A stretch of DNA of 64,000 nt. Source: Halopseudomonas maritima. GTDB lineage: Bacteria > Pseudomonadota > Gammaproteobacteria > Pseudomonadales > Pseudomonadaceae. The notes beneath the pieces were generated by a model. That model ran no database searches. It saw only the letters and a program-made list of their open reading frames with translations, and was not told the DNA's origin. The position numbers were made by a program, and so were the translations under genes. Shown one piece after another: positions 27,079 through 35,009 of this stretch. The stretch spans positions 682,001 through 746,000 of the forward strand of contig NZ_CP079801.1 in the NCBI RefSeq assembly GCF_021545785.1, given 5' to 3'. How positions within the stretch are numbered: position 1 is the stretch's first letter; each line of letters starts with the position of its first letter.

Positions 27079-29127
27079 CTAGCCTCCGCTCGACGGCGGC
27101 GCGCTGATGGTGGTGGGCGGCGTGCCCTGCATGGCGTTCTCAAAGGGCGGCGGCAGGGTCAGCAGGTAGTTCCAGTCCGGCAGCACCGGCACGCCATCGC
27201 CCACGTCCAGGCGCCCACGGCGGTTCTGTTCCGCCAACTGGCGGTCACGAATATAGCTGTACTTGCTGTGCGTCAGGCTCTGCGCCACCGCCGAGTCGCG
27301 CACAATCACCGGGCGCAGGAAGATCATCAGGTTGCGCTTTTGCAGAGAGGCGGTGTCATAGCGGAACAAGCGCCCCAGCCCCGGAATATCGCCCAGCCCC
27401 GGCACCTTGTCGGCGGTTTCGACCATCTGGTCGTCGATCAGCCCGCCCAGCACGATCATCTGGTTGTCATCGACCATCACGTGGGTGGTCAGGCTGCGCT
27501 TGTTGGTGATGATGTCAGCCGCACCGCTGGTGCCCGGCGCAATCTGCGAGACTTCCTGGGCGATCTCCAGACGTACGGCGTTACCTTCGTTGATCTGTGG
27601 CCGAATCTTCAGCTTGATACCCACATCTTCACGCTGAATGGTGTCGAAGGCCTGACCGGAGTCCTCCACCGAGCGGCCGACAATAAAGGGCACGTTCTGG
27701 CCCACTACGATTTCGGCCTCTTCGTTGTCCAGCGTCAGCAGACTGGGCGTGGACAGAATGTTGCTGGCGGTATCGCCCTGCAGTGCATTGACCAACAAGG
27801 CGATCTGGGTACTGCCGATGCTACCGATGCCGCCCAGGGTAACGCCGCTGCCGAGCGAAGGAGGCGAGCTGATGTCGCCTTCCAGAAAGCTGTTCACGCC
27901 GGCCGCCAGATCAACGATACCGTTGCCATTGCGATTGAAATTGATGACACCGACACCGGCATCTTCGCTACCAATACCCCACTGCACGCCCAGTTCCTTG
28001 GCACGGTCGTAGGAGACCTCCGCAATGACCGCCTCGACCAGCACCTGAGCACGGCGAATATCCAGCTGACGGATAATGGAAGACAGCTCGCGCGACAGCT
28101 CGGCCGGCCCGTAGATCACCACCGCGTTGGTGCTTTCATGGGCCTCGATACGCACCCGGTTCTGCTCTGCTACGTTAGTGCCGGCGCTGCTGGAGGAGAC
28201 GCCGCCGCTACTACTTACAGAGCTGCCACCGTTATTGCGCTCCCGCCCCTCAGCGATACCACGCAACACCTCGGCGACCTCCTCGGCCTTGGCGTAACGC
28301 AGGTAATGCACCTGGGTGTTACCCTGATTACCGGACACATCCAGCTGGCGCACGACAGTGCGCAAGCCAGCGCGCGCCTCCGGGTCGCCACGCAGGATCA
28401 CCGAGTTGGTGCGCTCATCGGCAATCAACTTGGGGCCGCGGGCAAACTCTTCGGCGGGCAGGTTGGCATCCAGCCCCTGCACAATGCGCACGACATCCAA
28501 CGCAGAGGCGTGCTGCAACGGCAATACCTCGAAATCTTCCATCGACTCACGATCAATCCGCGAGATCAGCGACTTGATACGACGCACATTCGCCGCGGTA
28601 TCGGCGATCACCAGCGAATTGGACTGGGCCGCCGCGGCCAGATGCCCACCCTTGGGCACCAGCGGCCGCAGGATACGTACCAGTTGCCCGGCATCCATAT
28701 TGTTTACCGTCAGCACCTCGGTGATGTACTCATCGCCAGGGGTATCGTCACCCAGGGTGGCCACCTCGTTTTCCTTCGCCTGCACCTCAGGCACGATGCG
28801 CACCAACCCGTCGCTGCCGCGCACGGCGGCAAAGCCCTGGGACTTGAGCACACTGAGGAAAATGTCGTACAGCTCATCTCGGCGGATCGGCTGACCGGAT
28901 ACCACATTCACCTCGCCGCGTACGCGCGGATCAACAATAAAGTTGATGCCGGTTTCCTGGCTGACGATTTCGATCAGACCATTGATATCCGCATCTCGCA
29001 GATTGAGGACCAGGTCCTCCCCGTCTGCTGTAGCCCCGGCGGTCTGCGCCGCCAGCGGGCCACTAAGCGCCCCCAACCCCAATGCCAGCGCCAACGCCAG
29101 CCGCTGCTTCCGAAACTGCATCGACAT
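27079..29127 (-). CDS. gspD: type II secretion outer-membrane secretin GspD
   Basis: The outer-membrane channel of about 682 residues. A signal peptide (ending LAAQTAG) is followed by N0 and N1-N3 domains and the secretin core, with VPxxxxxP-type segments such as VPGLGDIPGLGRLFRY near the C-terminus. A Ser-rich loop (about 305-325, SSVSSSGGVSSSSAG) interrupts N3. I took the ATG at 29127, five bases past the gspC stop; the in-frame TTG at 29136 would overlap gspC. Confidence 0.94.
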   Translation of the reverse strand: MSMQFRKQRLALALALGLGALSGPLAAQTAGATADGEDLVLNLRDADINGLIEIVSQETGINFIVDPRVRGEVNVVSGQPIRRDELYDIFLSVLKSQGFAAVRGSDGLVRIVPEVQAKENEVATLGDDTPGDEYITEVLTVNNMDAGQLVRILRPLVPKGGHLAAAAQSNSLVIADTAANVRRIKSLISRIDRESMEDFEVLPLQHASALDVVRIVQGLDANLPAEEFARGPKLIADERTNSVILRGDPEARAGLRTVVRQLDVSGNQGNTQVHYLRYAKAEEVAEVLRGIAEGRERNNGGSSVSSSGGVSSSSAGTNVAEQNRVRIEAHESTNAVVIYGPAELSRELSSIIRQLDIRRAQVLVEAVIAEVSYDRAKELGVQWGIGSEDAGVGVINFNRNGNGIVDLAAGVNSFLEGDISSPPSLGSGVTLGGIGSIGSTQIALLVNALQGDTASNILSTPSLLTLDNEEAEIVVGQNVPFIVGRSVEDSGQAFDTIQREDVGIKLKIRPQINEGNAVRLEIAQEVSQIAPGTSGAADIITNKRSLTTHVMVDDNQMIVLGGLIDDQMVETADKVPGLGDIPGLGRLFRYDTASLQKRNLMIFLRPVIVRDSAVAQSLTHSKYSYIRDRQLAEQNRRGRLDVGDGVPVLPDWNYLLTLPPPFENAMQGTPPTTISAPPSSGG

Positions 29128-29132
29128 CTGTA

Positions 29133-29993
29133 TCAATCCATCGTAATCGTTATGTTCATCGGCTCACCGTCACGCTCCAGCGAGAGCGACACCGAGCTGG
29201 CATCGGTCAACTCGCGCAGAATGTCGCGGTAGTCTTCGATCTGGGATACTGGCGTGCCATCCACGTCGGTGATCACATCCCCACTCTTCAGGCCCGCCGC
29301 CTCGAACTCGCGCACATTGCGCGACGGCGAGACCTCCAGACCGTACAGCACGCCATCCACCATTACCGGGTTGGCACTGATGACTTCCATGAAACGCTGC
29401 GGATCGTTCAGCCAGGCCTCGCGATCAATGCGTGCCAGCCCGCCGTCCGGCGCCAGAGTCTGGGTATTGTCAGTCGTCGGCAAACCGGCCGAACGCGACG
29501 GGCGTCGACCGGCGCCAGCGCTTTCATTACGTTTGAGGCGCAGGGTTTCGAGTTGGCCGTCTCGCATCAACATCACGCGATCAGACAACACCTGCTCCAG
29601 ACGCACCTGCCCGGGCAGACTGGCGCCCACGCGGTAGAGCTTTTCCGGTTGACCCTGGGTAACCAGAATGGCGGCGCTGCGCGCAGGGTCGGGATCGGCG
29701 AGCACGCCTTTGAGTGTCCAGCTCAGTTTGGTATCGGGGGCGTTGAGATCCAGCCGCTGCTGATTGGCGCGGCCAAGCGGCGATAGCAGCGCCAGCTCGC
29801 GAAACCCGGGATAAGTGGGGGTGTCCTCACCGGCACTCACTGCCAGAGACAGGGAACTGGCGGGTGGCAGAACGCTTTGCGGCACCACTAGAGCCCAGAG
29901 CAGGTGAGCCAGAATCCAGGCAGCAAGCAATACCAACAGGGCGGTGACGGCCGTAACGGCAGATTCCAGTGAGGGGCGGGCAACCGGGCGCAT
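29133..29993 (-). CDS. gspC: type II secretion protein GspC with PDZ domain
   Basis: An inner-membrane protein that links the platform to the secretin and helps select substrates; about 286 residues. One N-terminal membrane helix (LLVLLAAWILAHLLWALVV) is followed by the HR domain (about 65-150) and a C-terminal PDZ domain (about 195-285, GLKSGDVITDVDGTPV). The PDZ is notable because XcpP of P. aeruginosa has a coiled coil instead (from memory). The ATG at 29993 has GGAG upstream. It is the first gene of the operon. Confidence 0.9.
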   Translation of the reverse strand: MRPVARPSLESAVTAVTALLVLLAAWILAHLLWALVVPQSVLPPASSLSLAVSAGEDTPTYPGFRELALLSPLGRANQQRLDLNAPDTKLSWTLKGVLADPDPARSAAILVTQGQPEKLYRVGASLPGQVRLEQVLSDRVMLMRDGQLETLRLKRNESAGAGRRPSRSAGLPTTDNTQTLAPDGGLARIDREAWLNDPQRFMEVISANPVMVDGVLYGLEVSPSRNVREFEAAGLKSGDVITDVDGTPVSQIEDYRDILRELTDASSVSLSLERDGEPMNITITMD

Positions 29994-30430
29994 GCATTCT
30001 CCGAGGCAAAGAAAACTGACCACGTTGGGCGGCGTCAGTAAATGAAAAGATACTGACCTTTCTTTGCAAAATTATTGTTATAAGCCTGCAACAGGCTGCT
30101 CGTCTGCGCTCGATTGTCACGAATTTGCAATCCAGCAGCAACCCCCTGAACAGGTTATTCCAGAGGCTTCGTCTTGCAGCTGCGACGCTATCGAGTATCG
30201 CCTTGCACCCGCATCACCCAAATGGGCTATCTCGCCGACAGAGCAAACCCGGCACCACCCGTTTGGGTTACCCCGAAGTTACAGCGATAAAAAGGGGTTA
30301 TAACCGACCATCCACACCTGCCAGGGTGTCTCAATCGGAGACAGTAAATACTTGCCTGGCCGAGCCCTTGCCGCTTAACTGGTCAGTGCAAGGCCTTTCA
30401 AAAAACAACTTGCAACGGAGAATAATAACA
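29994..30430. promoter_or_regulatory. divergent intergenic region between gspC and the hydrolase
   Basis: 437 bases hold the divergent control region. On the minus strand an AT-rich stretch (around 30058-30090, with TATAAC) is a likely gspC promoter area. GCCTG-CAA-CAGGC (about 30089-30101) is a small hairpin. I see no Pho box and no supported small gene. An ORF extending the hydrolase upstream through this region lacks a start signal and coding character. Confidence 0.35.
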
Positions 30431-31891
30431 ATGAATGCACTTCACCGGCCCGCACTGCTGGCTGTGCTCATTAGCAGTATCAGCCTCAGCGGCTGTCTGG
30501 GCAGCAGCAATGACGACGATGATGATGAGGTCAAGCGCCCGCAGCAGACGCGCATCGACCAAAACGTCTTTACCATCGACGAGTCCACCCTGCCCTTTGA
30601 CGCACTGGCGGCCGCCGCGCCTTACAACACAACCAGCCGCTGGAGCGGCGTATTGAACGGCGCCGGCTATCGTATCGAGGTGCCGGAGAACTGGAACGGC
30701 TACCTGGTGATGTGGGCGCACGGCTACCGCGGTACCGGCAACGCGCTGACCGTCGACAACCCGCCGATGCGTCAGTATCTGATCGACAACGGCTACGCCT
30801 GGGCATCATCCAGCTACAGCACCAACTACTACGATGTGCGCGCAGGCGTGGAGGATACCAACGCCCTGGCCCTGGCCTTCACCGAAATCGCGGCTGACAA
30901 TGGCCGTACTTTGGCGGCGCCTACCAAGTACTACATTACCGGTGCCTCCATGGGTGGCCATGTGACCGCTGCGGCGGTAGAGCGTGAAACCATCGACACC
31001 GCCAACAACGTGGTCGAATATGCCGCGGCAGCACCATTCTGTGGTGTGGTCGGCGACACCGAGCTGTTCAATTACTTTGGCGGCTACAACCTGTCGCTGT
31101 TTGCCCTGGCCGGCGAGCCCGCCGACAGCTTCCCGATTGCTCCGGCCGATGCTGCCGCCAAGGTAGCCGCTGCGCGCGCAGCCCTGTGGGTAGATTACGG
31201 CACCAACCCCAATGCCAACGGGCTGACCGCAGAAGGCCTGGGGCTGTACCAGACACTGAAGAACCTTAGCGGTGGCGAGCGGCCGATTTACCCGCTGGCC
31301 TTCGGTGGGTTTCAGGACCTGTTGCAAAGCTTTGCCGGCTCGGACGGCACGGTCGATGGCATCTTTCTGGAAAGCGTGATCAACACCGAGGGTCTGACCT
31401 ACCGCTTCCAGACGGAGCTAGGCCAGCCGCTGACCACTGACGAGATCAACTTCAACGCTGCCATCCTCAAGGCTGACGCCGATGTCGACAGCGTCAACGC
31501 GCTGCGTAGCGACGGCTTGCGCTGGGTGCCCAAGGTCAACGGCGAGTTTGACGTGCCGGTACTCACCGCGCACACCATCGGCGACCTGTTTGTTCCGGTA
31601 CTGATGGAGCAGGTGTATCGCCAGCGGGCTGAAGATCAGGGCAGTGCGGACAACCTGGTGCAGCGTGCAATGCGCGCCCCCGGCCACTGTGACTTTACCC
31701 TGACTGAATGGACGCAAACGCTGGCCGATCTGCTGACCTGGGAGCAAACCGGGGTCAAGCCCGGCGGGGATGACTGGCTGACGCCGGCCACCGTAGCCGA
31801 CCCTGAGTTTGGCTGTACCTATACCAACAACGCGGGCGAGATACCCGGCAACGTGCCACGCTCGGCGATGCCGGCCTGTACGCCGCCCTAA
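30431..31891 (+). CDS. alpha/beta-hydrolase lipoprotein with poly-Asp linker
   Basis: 486 residues. The signal peptide ends in the lipobox LSGC; the Cys is followed by LGSSNDDDDDE, an acidic linker. The mature part has the alpha/beta-hydrolase nucleophile elbow GASMGG (Ser), a likely acid in TIGDLFVP and a likely catalytic His in APGHCDF. It is probably an esterase or depolymerase; I cannot name the substrate. Its placement between the T2SS operon and phoX-tatAB suggests export to the cell surface or medium. The ATG at 30431 is preceded by ACGGAGAA. Confidence 0.82.
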   Translation: MNALHRPALLAVLISSISLSGCLGSSNDDDDDEVKRPQQTRIDQNVFTIDESTLPFDALAAAAPYNTTSRWSGVLNGAGYRIEVPENWNGYLVMWAHGYRGTGNALTVDNPPMRQYLIDNGYAWASSSYSTNYYDVRAGVEDTNALALAFTEIAADNGRTLAAPTKYYITGASMGGHVTAAAVERETIDTANNVVEYAAAAPFCGVVGDTELFNYFGGYNLSLFALAGEPADSFPIAPADAAAKVAAARAALWVDYGTNPNANGLTAEGLGLYQTLKNLSGGERPIYPLAFGGFQDLLQSFAGSDGTVDGIFLESVINTEGLTYRFQTELGQPLTTDEINFNAAILKADADVDSVNALRSDGLRWVPKVNGEFDVPVLTAHTIGDLFVPVLMEQVYRQRAEDQGSADNLVQRAMRAPGHCDFTLTEWTQTLADLLTWEQTGVKPGGDDWLTPATVADPEFGCTYTNNAGEIPGNVPRSAMPACTPP

Positions 31892-31936
31892 TCGCAGAGC
31901 ACGGCCGCAAGCAGGGTCAAGGCGCAAAAAAGTGCC

Positions 31937-32221
31937 TCAGCCCTGCTTGCGCTCCTCATCCACCGCATCCACAGCCAGTCGCCGTACAAACTGTTTGACG
32001 TTGGTTTTGCCGCGCAGCTCGCGCACGTTGTCGGCCAGCTCCTTGACCTCGTCCTGCGGCAAGGACGCATTCAGCTCCTGCTGTACCTCATTCCACATGC
32101 CGCGCACCTTGCCGACTGCCCGGCCCGCGCTGCGTACCAGCGTGGGCAGACGCTCCGGCCCCAGCACCAGCAAGGCAACCACCGCCACCAGCAGCCATTC
32201 CGTCATGCCATTGCCGAACAT
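31937..32221 (-). CDS. tatB: Sec-independent translocase subunit TatB
   Basis: 94 residues: one membrane helix then an amphipathic helix. MTEWLLVAVVALLVLGPERLPTLVR carries the TatB signature LGPERLP and the Glu in the membrane segment. It follows tatA by 14 bases. No tatC follows: the next gene is the convergent hydrolase, 45 bases away. Confidence 0.9.
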   Translation of the reverse strand: MFGNGMTEWLLVAVVALLVLGPERLPTLVRSAGRAVGKVRGMWNEVQQELNASLPQDEVKELADNVRELRGKTNVKQFVRRLAVDAVDEERKQG

Positions 32222-32235
32222 GCTGCACCTCGCCT

Positions 32236-32460
32236 TCAGGCCTGACGGCTGGTCGATTCTGCGCGCACAGTCGTCTGCTCTGCAGCATCCAGAGCCAGTG
32301 CATCACGGGTCTCTTCGGTGTCCCGCACAGCCTTGCGGAAACCGCTGAGCGCGCCGCCCAGATCGCTGCCCACATTACGCAGACGCTTGGTGCCAAACAG
32401 CAACATCACGATGACCAGCACAATCAACAACGAGCCAATGCTAATTCCACCAATACCCAT
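32236..32460 (-). CDS. tatA: Sec-independent translocase subunit TatA
   Basis: 74 residues. The start MGIGGISIGSLLIVLVIVMLLFGTKRLRNVG shows the TatA helix, the FGTKRL hinge and the amphipathic helix. The ATG at 32460 is preceded by GGAGG. It lies 69 bases downstream of phoX on the same strand, so it is probably co-transcribed and adapted to exporting PhoX. Confidence 0.92.
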   Translation of the reverse strand: MGIGGISIGSLLIVLVIVMLLFGTKRLRNVGSDLGGALSGFRKAVRDTEETRDALALDAAEQTTVRAESTSRQA

Positions 32461-32529
32461 ATAAACCTCCAATAAAAAGGCGGGCCAGCGCGGCGCGCTG
32501 ACCCGTCAAACACACCAGATCAACCGTTA

Positions 32530-34563
32530 TCAGCTACCGACTACGCCACCGTCGTTCTTCCATACGACCACAGTGGACGAGCGCGGCGGGCGTGTGGAGG
32601 GGGTGTTGTCCGGCCAGCTGCTGGAGTAACTACCGGCAGCGAACTGGGCACCGGAGGTACCTTCACCCGGATGCTGAACGTTGATGAACAGGGTTTTCTG
32701 GTCCGGCGTCATGGTGATACCGGTGATTTCCTGATCGATCGGGCCAACCAAGAAGCGCTTCATATCGCCCGTGGTCGGATCGGCTACCAGCATGGCGCAG
32801 TTGCCGAAGGGGTCGTCCCAGCCGCTATCCATTTGAATCCAGACACGGCTGTCCGGGTCAATCCACAGGCCGTCCGGCGAGCTGAGGATGTTCTCGGCAG
32901 TCAGGTCGTTGCCGTTCGGATCGGAGCCCTTGTTGTTCTCCACACCACTCTCGCCAGCGTCACCAGCAAACAGGAAGATGTCCCAGGTAAAGGTGGTCGC
33001 AGCCTGCTCGCCGTCTTCTTTCCAACAGATGATGTGGCCGTGGTTGTTGGCCGCACGCGGGTTGGCTTCGTTGAGGTTGCTATCGTCGCGACGCGTATTG
33101 TTGGTCAGGGTGAAGTAGACGTCACCGTTGGCCGGATCAACTGCGCCCCACTCCGGACGGTCCATCGGCGTGGCGCCCATGAAGTCAGCGGCCAGACGGG
33201 TGTTGACCAGCACGTCAGCCTGGCTGGTGAAGCCGTTGGCGTCGGTCAGACCGTTCTCGCCGTACACCAGCGGCATCCACTCGCCGGTGCCGTCGTCATT
33301 GAACTTGGCAACGTACAGAATGCCTTCGTCCAGCATGCTGCCGTTGGCGGTGGCGGCGTTGTAGTTGCTCGCGGTGACAAACTTGTAGATGTACTCGAAG
33401 CGCGAGTCATCGCCGGAGTAGCAGACCACCGGCTTGCCTTCTTCAGCCGGGGCAAACACCACGCCTTCGTGGCCAAAGCGGCCCATGGAGGTGCGTTTTT
33501 TCGGATTGCTGCTCGGGTCGAACGGGTCGATCTCGACCATCCAGCCGAAGCAGACCGGCTCATTGCGGTAATCACCGGTGGCGTCGGCAGCCTTGATGCT
33601 GGCGTCAAAGCGGATGTACTCGTCAGCACCGTTGTCGGCCAGTTCCCAGGCCCAACGACCGGTACCGCTCGGCACCCCATAGCGGGAATGCTCACGCGGG
33701 TTATCACCCTTGTTGGTGAAGTAGCCAGCCCAGTTTTCCTCGGCAGCCATGTAAGTGCCCCACGGGGTATACCCGTTACCGCAGTTGTTCAGCGTGCCGC
33801 GAGTCATGGTGCCGTTGGGGCTGTACAGCGTCTTGACGAAATCGGTGCCGCGAACCGGGCCGTGGATCTCCATCGGCGTCAGCGCGGTGATGCGGCGGTT
33901 CATGCCGTCAGGCTGCACGCTCCACTCATTGTTGGCACCCTTGACGATACGTACCACGGAAACACCGTGGGCATTCATTTCCTTGCGCACTTCGTCAGCC
34001 GGACGCAGACCGCCAACCAGCGGCGGCGTGGCACCGCTGGACAGCGAGACACCCTGGGCGGACGCGTGCATCAGGCGCGGTTCAACGTACTCGTGGTTGA
34101 GTACCAGCAGGCCGTCTTCGGAACTGTCGTTGATCGGGTAGAAGTGCATGCCGTCGTGGTGTGAGCCGACCTGCTCAGCCTGGTCATCACCGGTATTGTT
34201 GACCGAGAACGACGGGAAGCTGCCCAGAATCGGCGTGCCCCAGGGAATGATCACCTGATAGCTGTAGCCTTCGGGCACCACAATTTCATCAGCGGTGCTA
34301 GTAGCAACAGCGGAGAAGCCTAGCAGATCGCCAGCCGGCACCTCGCCAGCGTCGTCATCGTCAGAATCGCTGTTGCAACCGGCCAGTCCCAGGCCGAAGA
34401 AACCCAGCGCGGCAGCGCCGGCACTGCCCTTGAGCACCTGACGACGAGCCAGGCGGGCCTCCAGCACGCTGGAGAACAGCGGGTTCATCTCGCGGGTGCT
34501 CAATGGCTCATCCCCAGCCCCGTTGTCGACATACACCAGCTGATCACGTTGTTCGATGGACAT
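32530..34563 (-). CDS. phoX: PhoX-family alkaline phosphatase, Tat-exported lipoprotein
   Basis: A Ca/Fe-dependent phosphatase of the PhoX (DUF839) family that releases phosphate from organic phosphoesters; 677 residues. The N-terminus is long (about 35 residues) before the twin-arginine motif RRQVLK and a hydrophobic core ending in a lipobox, LAGC, then NSDSDDDD. It therefore looks like a Tat-dependent lipoprotein. Family segments include SHHDGMHFYPI, LNHEY, MRHS-equivalent HSRYGVPSG, RFGHEGVVFAP and SSPDGLWID. tatA and tatB follow. Its Pho box is separated from it by a MITE-like insertion. Confidence 0.93.
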   Translation of the reverse strand: MSIEQRDQLVYVDNGAGDEPLSTREMNPLFSSVLEARLARRQVLKGSAGAAALGFFGLGLAGCNSDSDDDDAGEVPAGDLLGFSAVATSTADEIVVPEGYSYQVIIPWGTPILGSFPSFSVNNTGDDQAEQVGSHHDGMHFYPINDSSEDGLLVLNHEYVEPRLMHASAQGVSLSSGATPPLVGGLRPADEVRKEMNAHGVSVVRIVKGANNEWSVQPDGMNRRITALTPMEIHGPVRGTDFVKTLYSPNGTMTRGTLNNCGNGYTPWGTYMAAEENWAGYFTNKGDNPREHSRYGVPSGTGRWAWELADNGADEYIRFDASIKAADATGDYRNEPVCFGWMVEIDPFDPSSNPKKRTSMGRFGHEGVVFAPAEEGKPVVCYSGDDSRFEYIYKFVTASNYNAATANGSMLDEGILYVAKFNDDGTGEWMPLVYGENGLTDANGFTSQADVLVNTRLAADFMGATPMDRPEWGAVDPANGDVYFTLTNNTRRDDSNLNEANPRAANNHGHIICWKEDGEQAATTFTWDIFLFAGDAGESGVENNKGSDPNGNDLTAENILSSPDGLWIDPDSRVWIQMDSGWDDPFGNCAMLVADPTTGDMKRFLVGPIDQEITGITMTPDQKTLFINVQHPGEGTSGAQFAAGSYSSSWPDNTPSTRPPRSSTVVVWKNDGGVVGS

Positions 34564-34675
34564 CGATTACTTCCTCTCAGGTTTTTTGGTTTGTTTGAAA
34601 ACCCGAACAGGATGGAGAGTAAAAATGACAGGACGAGCCGAAAACCATGAAGCTTTTATGGTGGTTGGCAGACAC

Positions 34676-34944
34676 TAGGGTCTGTTGACGTTTCGCTCAC
34701 CCTCCTGTTGCAGCCTGTAAAGCCGCCAATCAAGGAGCGAGGAGCGTAGTTTGGTCACTCCAAATAAACGACGAGCGACGCGGAGTGGCGGCTTTACAGG
34801 CGCAACCCGCAGGGCCGGAGCCATTTTTCGGCCATGCTGCGTTGTCGGTCGCTTATGTGGAATGACCACACTGCGCTCCCTCCGCCTTGCCTGGCCGAAA
34901 AATGGCCTCCGGCAGGCGGGTGAACGAAACGTCAACAGACCCTA
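34676..34944. mobile_element. MITE-like element with 20-27 bp terminal inverted repeats
   Basis: TAGGGTCTGTTGACGTTTCG (34676-34695) is repeated inverted and perfect at 34925-34944; with one mismatch the match extends to 27 bp. Inside are two more inverted repeats: 34713-34728 with 34786-34801 (16 bp perfect) and 34817-34834 with 34892-34910 (one indel). There is no transposase. The TA at both ends may be the target duplication. Small ORFs on both strands end in the same peptide (GERNVNRP) only because of the inverted ends, so they are not genes. Confidence 0.8.
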
Positions 34945-34946
34945 AG

Positions 34947-34964
34947 GTGACAGCCAGATGACAG
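34947..34964 (-). promoter_or_regulatory. Pho box (PhoB site) oriented toward phoX
   Basis: On the minus strand CTGTCATCTGGCTGTCAC gives two PhoB half-sites with a 4-base spacer. It reads toward phoX but ends 383 bases upstream of the ATG. The 269 bp MITE-like element begins only two bases downstream of it. Without the element the distance would be about 114 bases, similar to the 102 bases seen for the Pho box at 12829-12846. Confidence 0.75.
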
Positions 34965-35009
34965 GCGCCGAGGCCCGCGCCAGAGCCTGGCATCCAGGCC
35001 GGCAGGTTG

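Noticed and set aside
27268..29232. 654-residue plus-strand ORF across gspD
   Set aside because: It is antisense to a clear secretin gene, His/Gln-rich, and without a domain.
30125..30430. N-terminal extension of the hydrolase
   Set aside because: The ATG at 30431 starts a clean lipoprotein signal peptide with an upstream site; the extension has no coding character.
34620..34640. A second Pho box just upstream of phoX (CTGTCAT on the minus strand near 34626-34632)
   Set aside because: Only one half-site is present; neither flank gives a repeat at the 11-base spacing.
34675..34945. Small proteins ending GERNVNRP on both strands
   Set aside because: The shared ending is produced by the terminal inverted repeats of the MITE-like element; there is no ribosome binding site.
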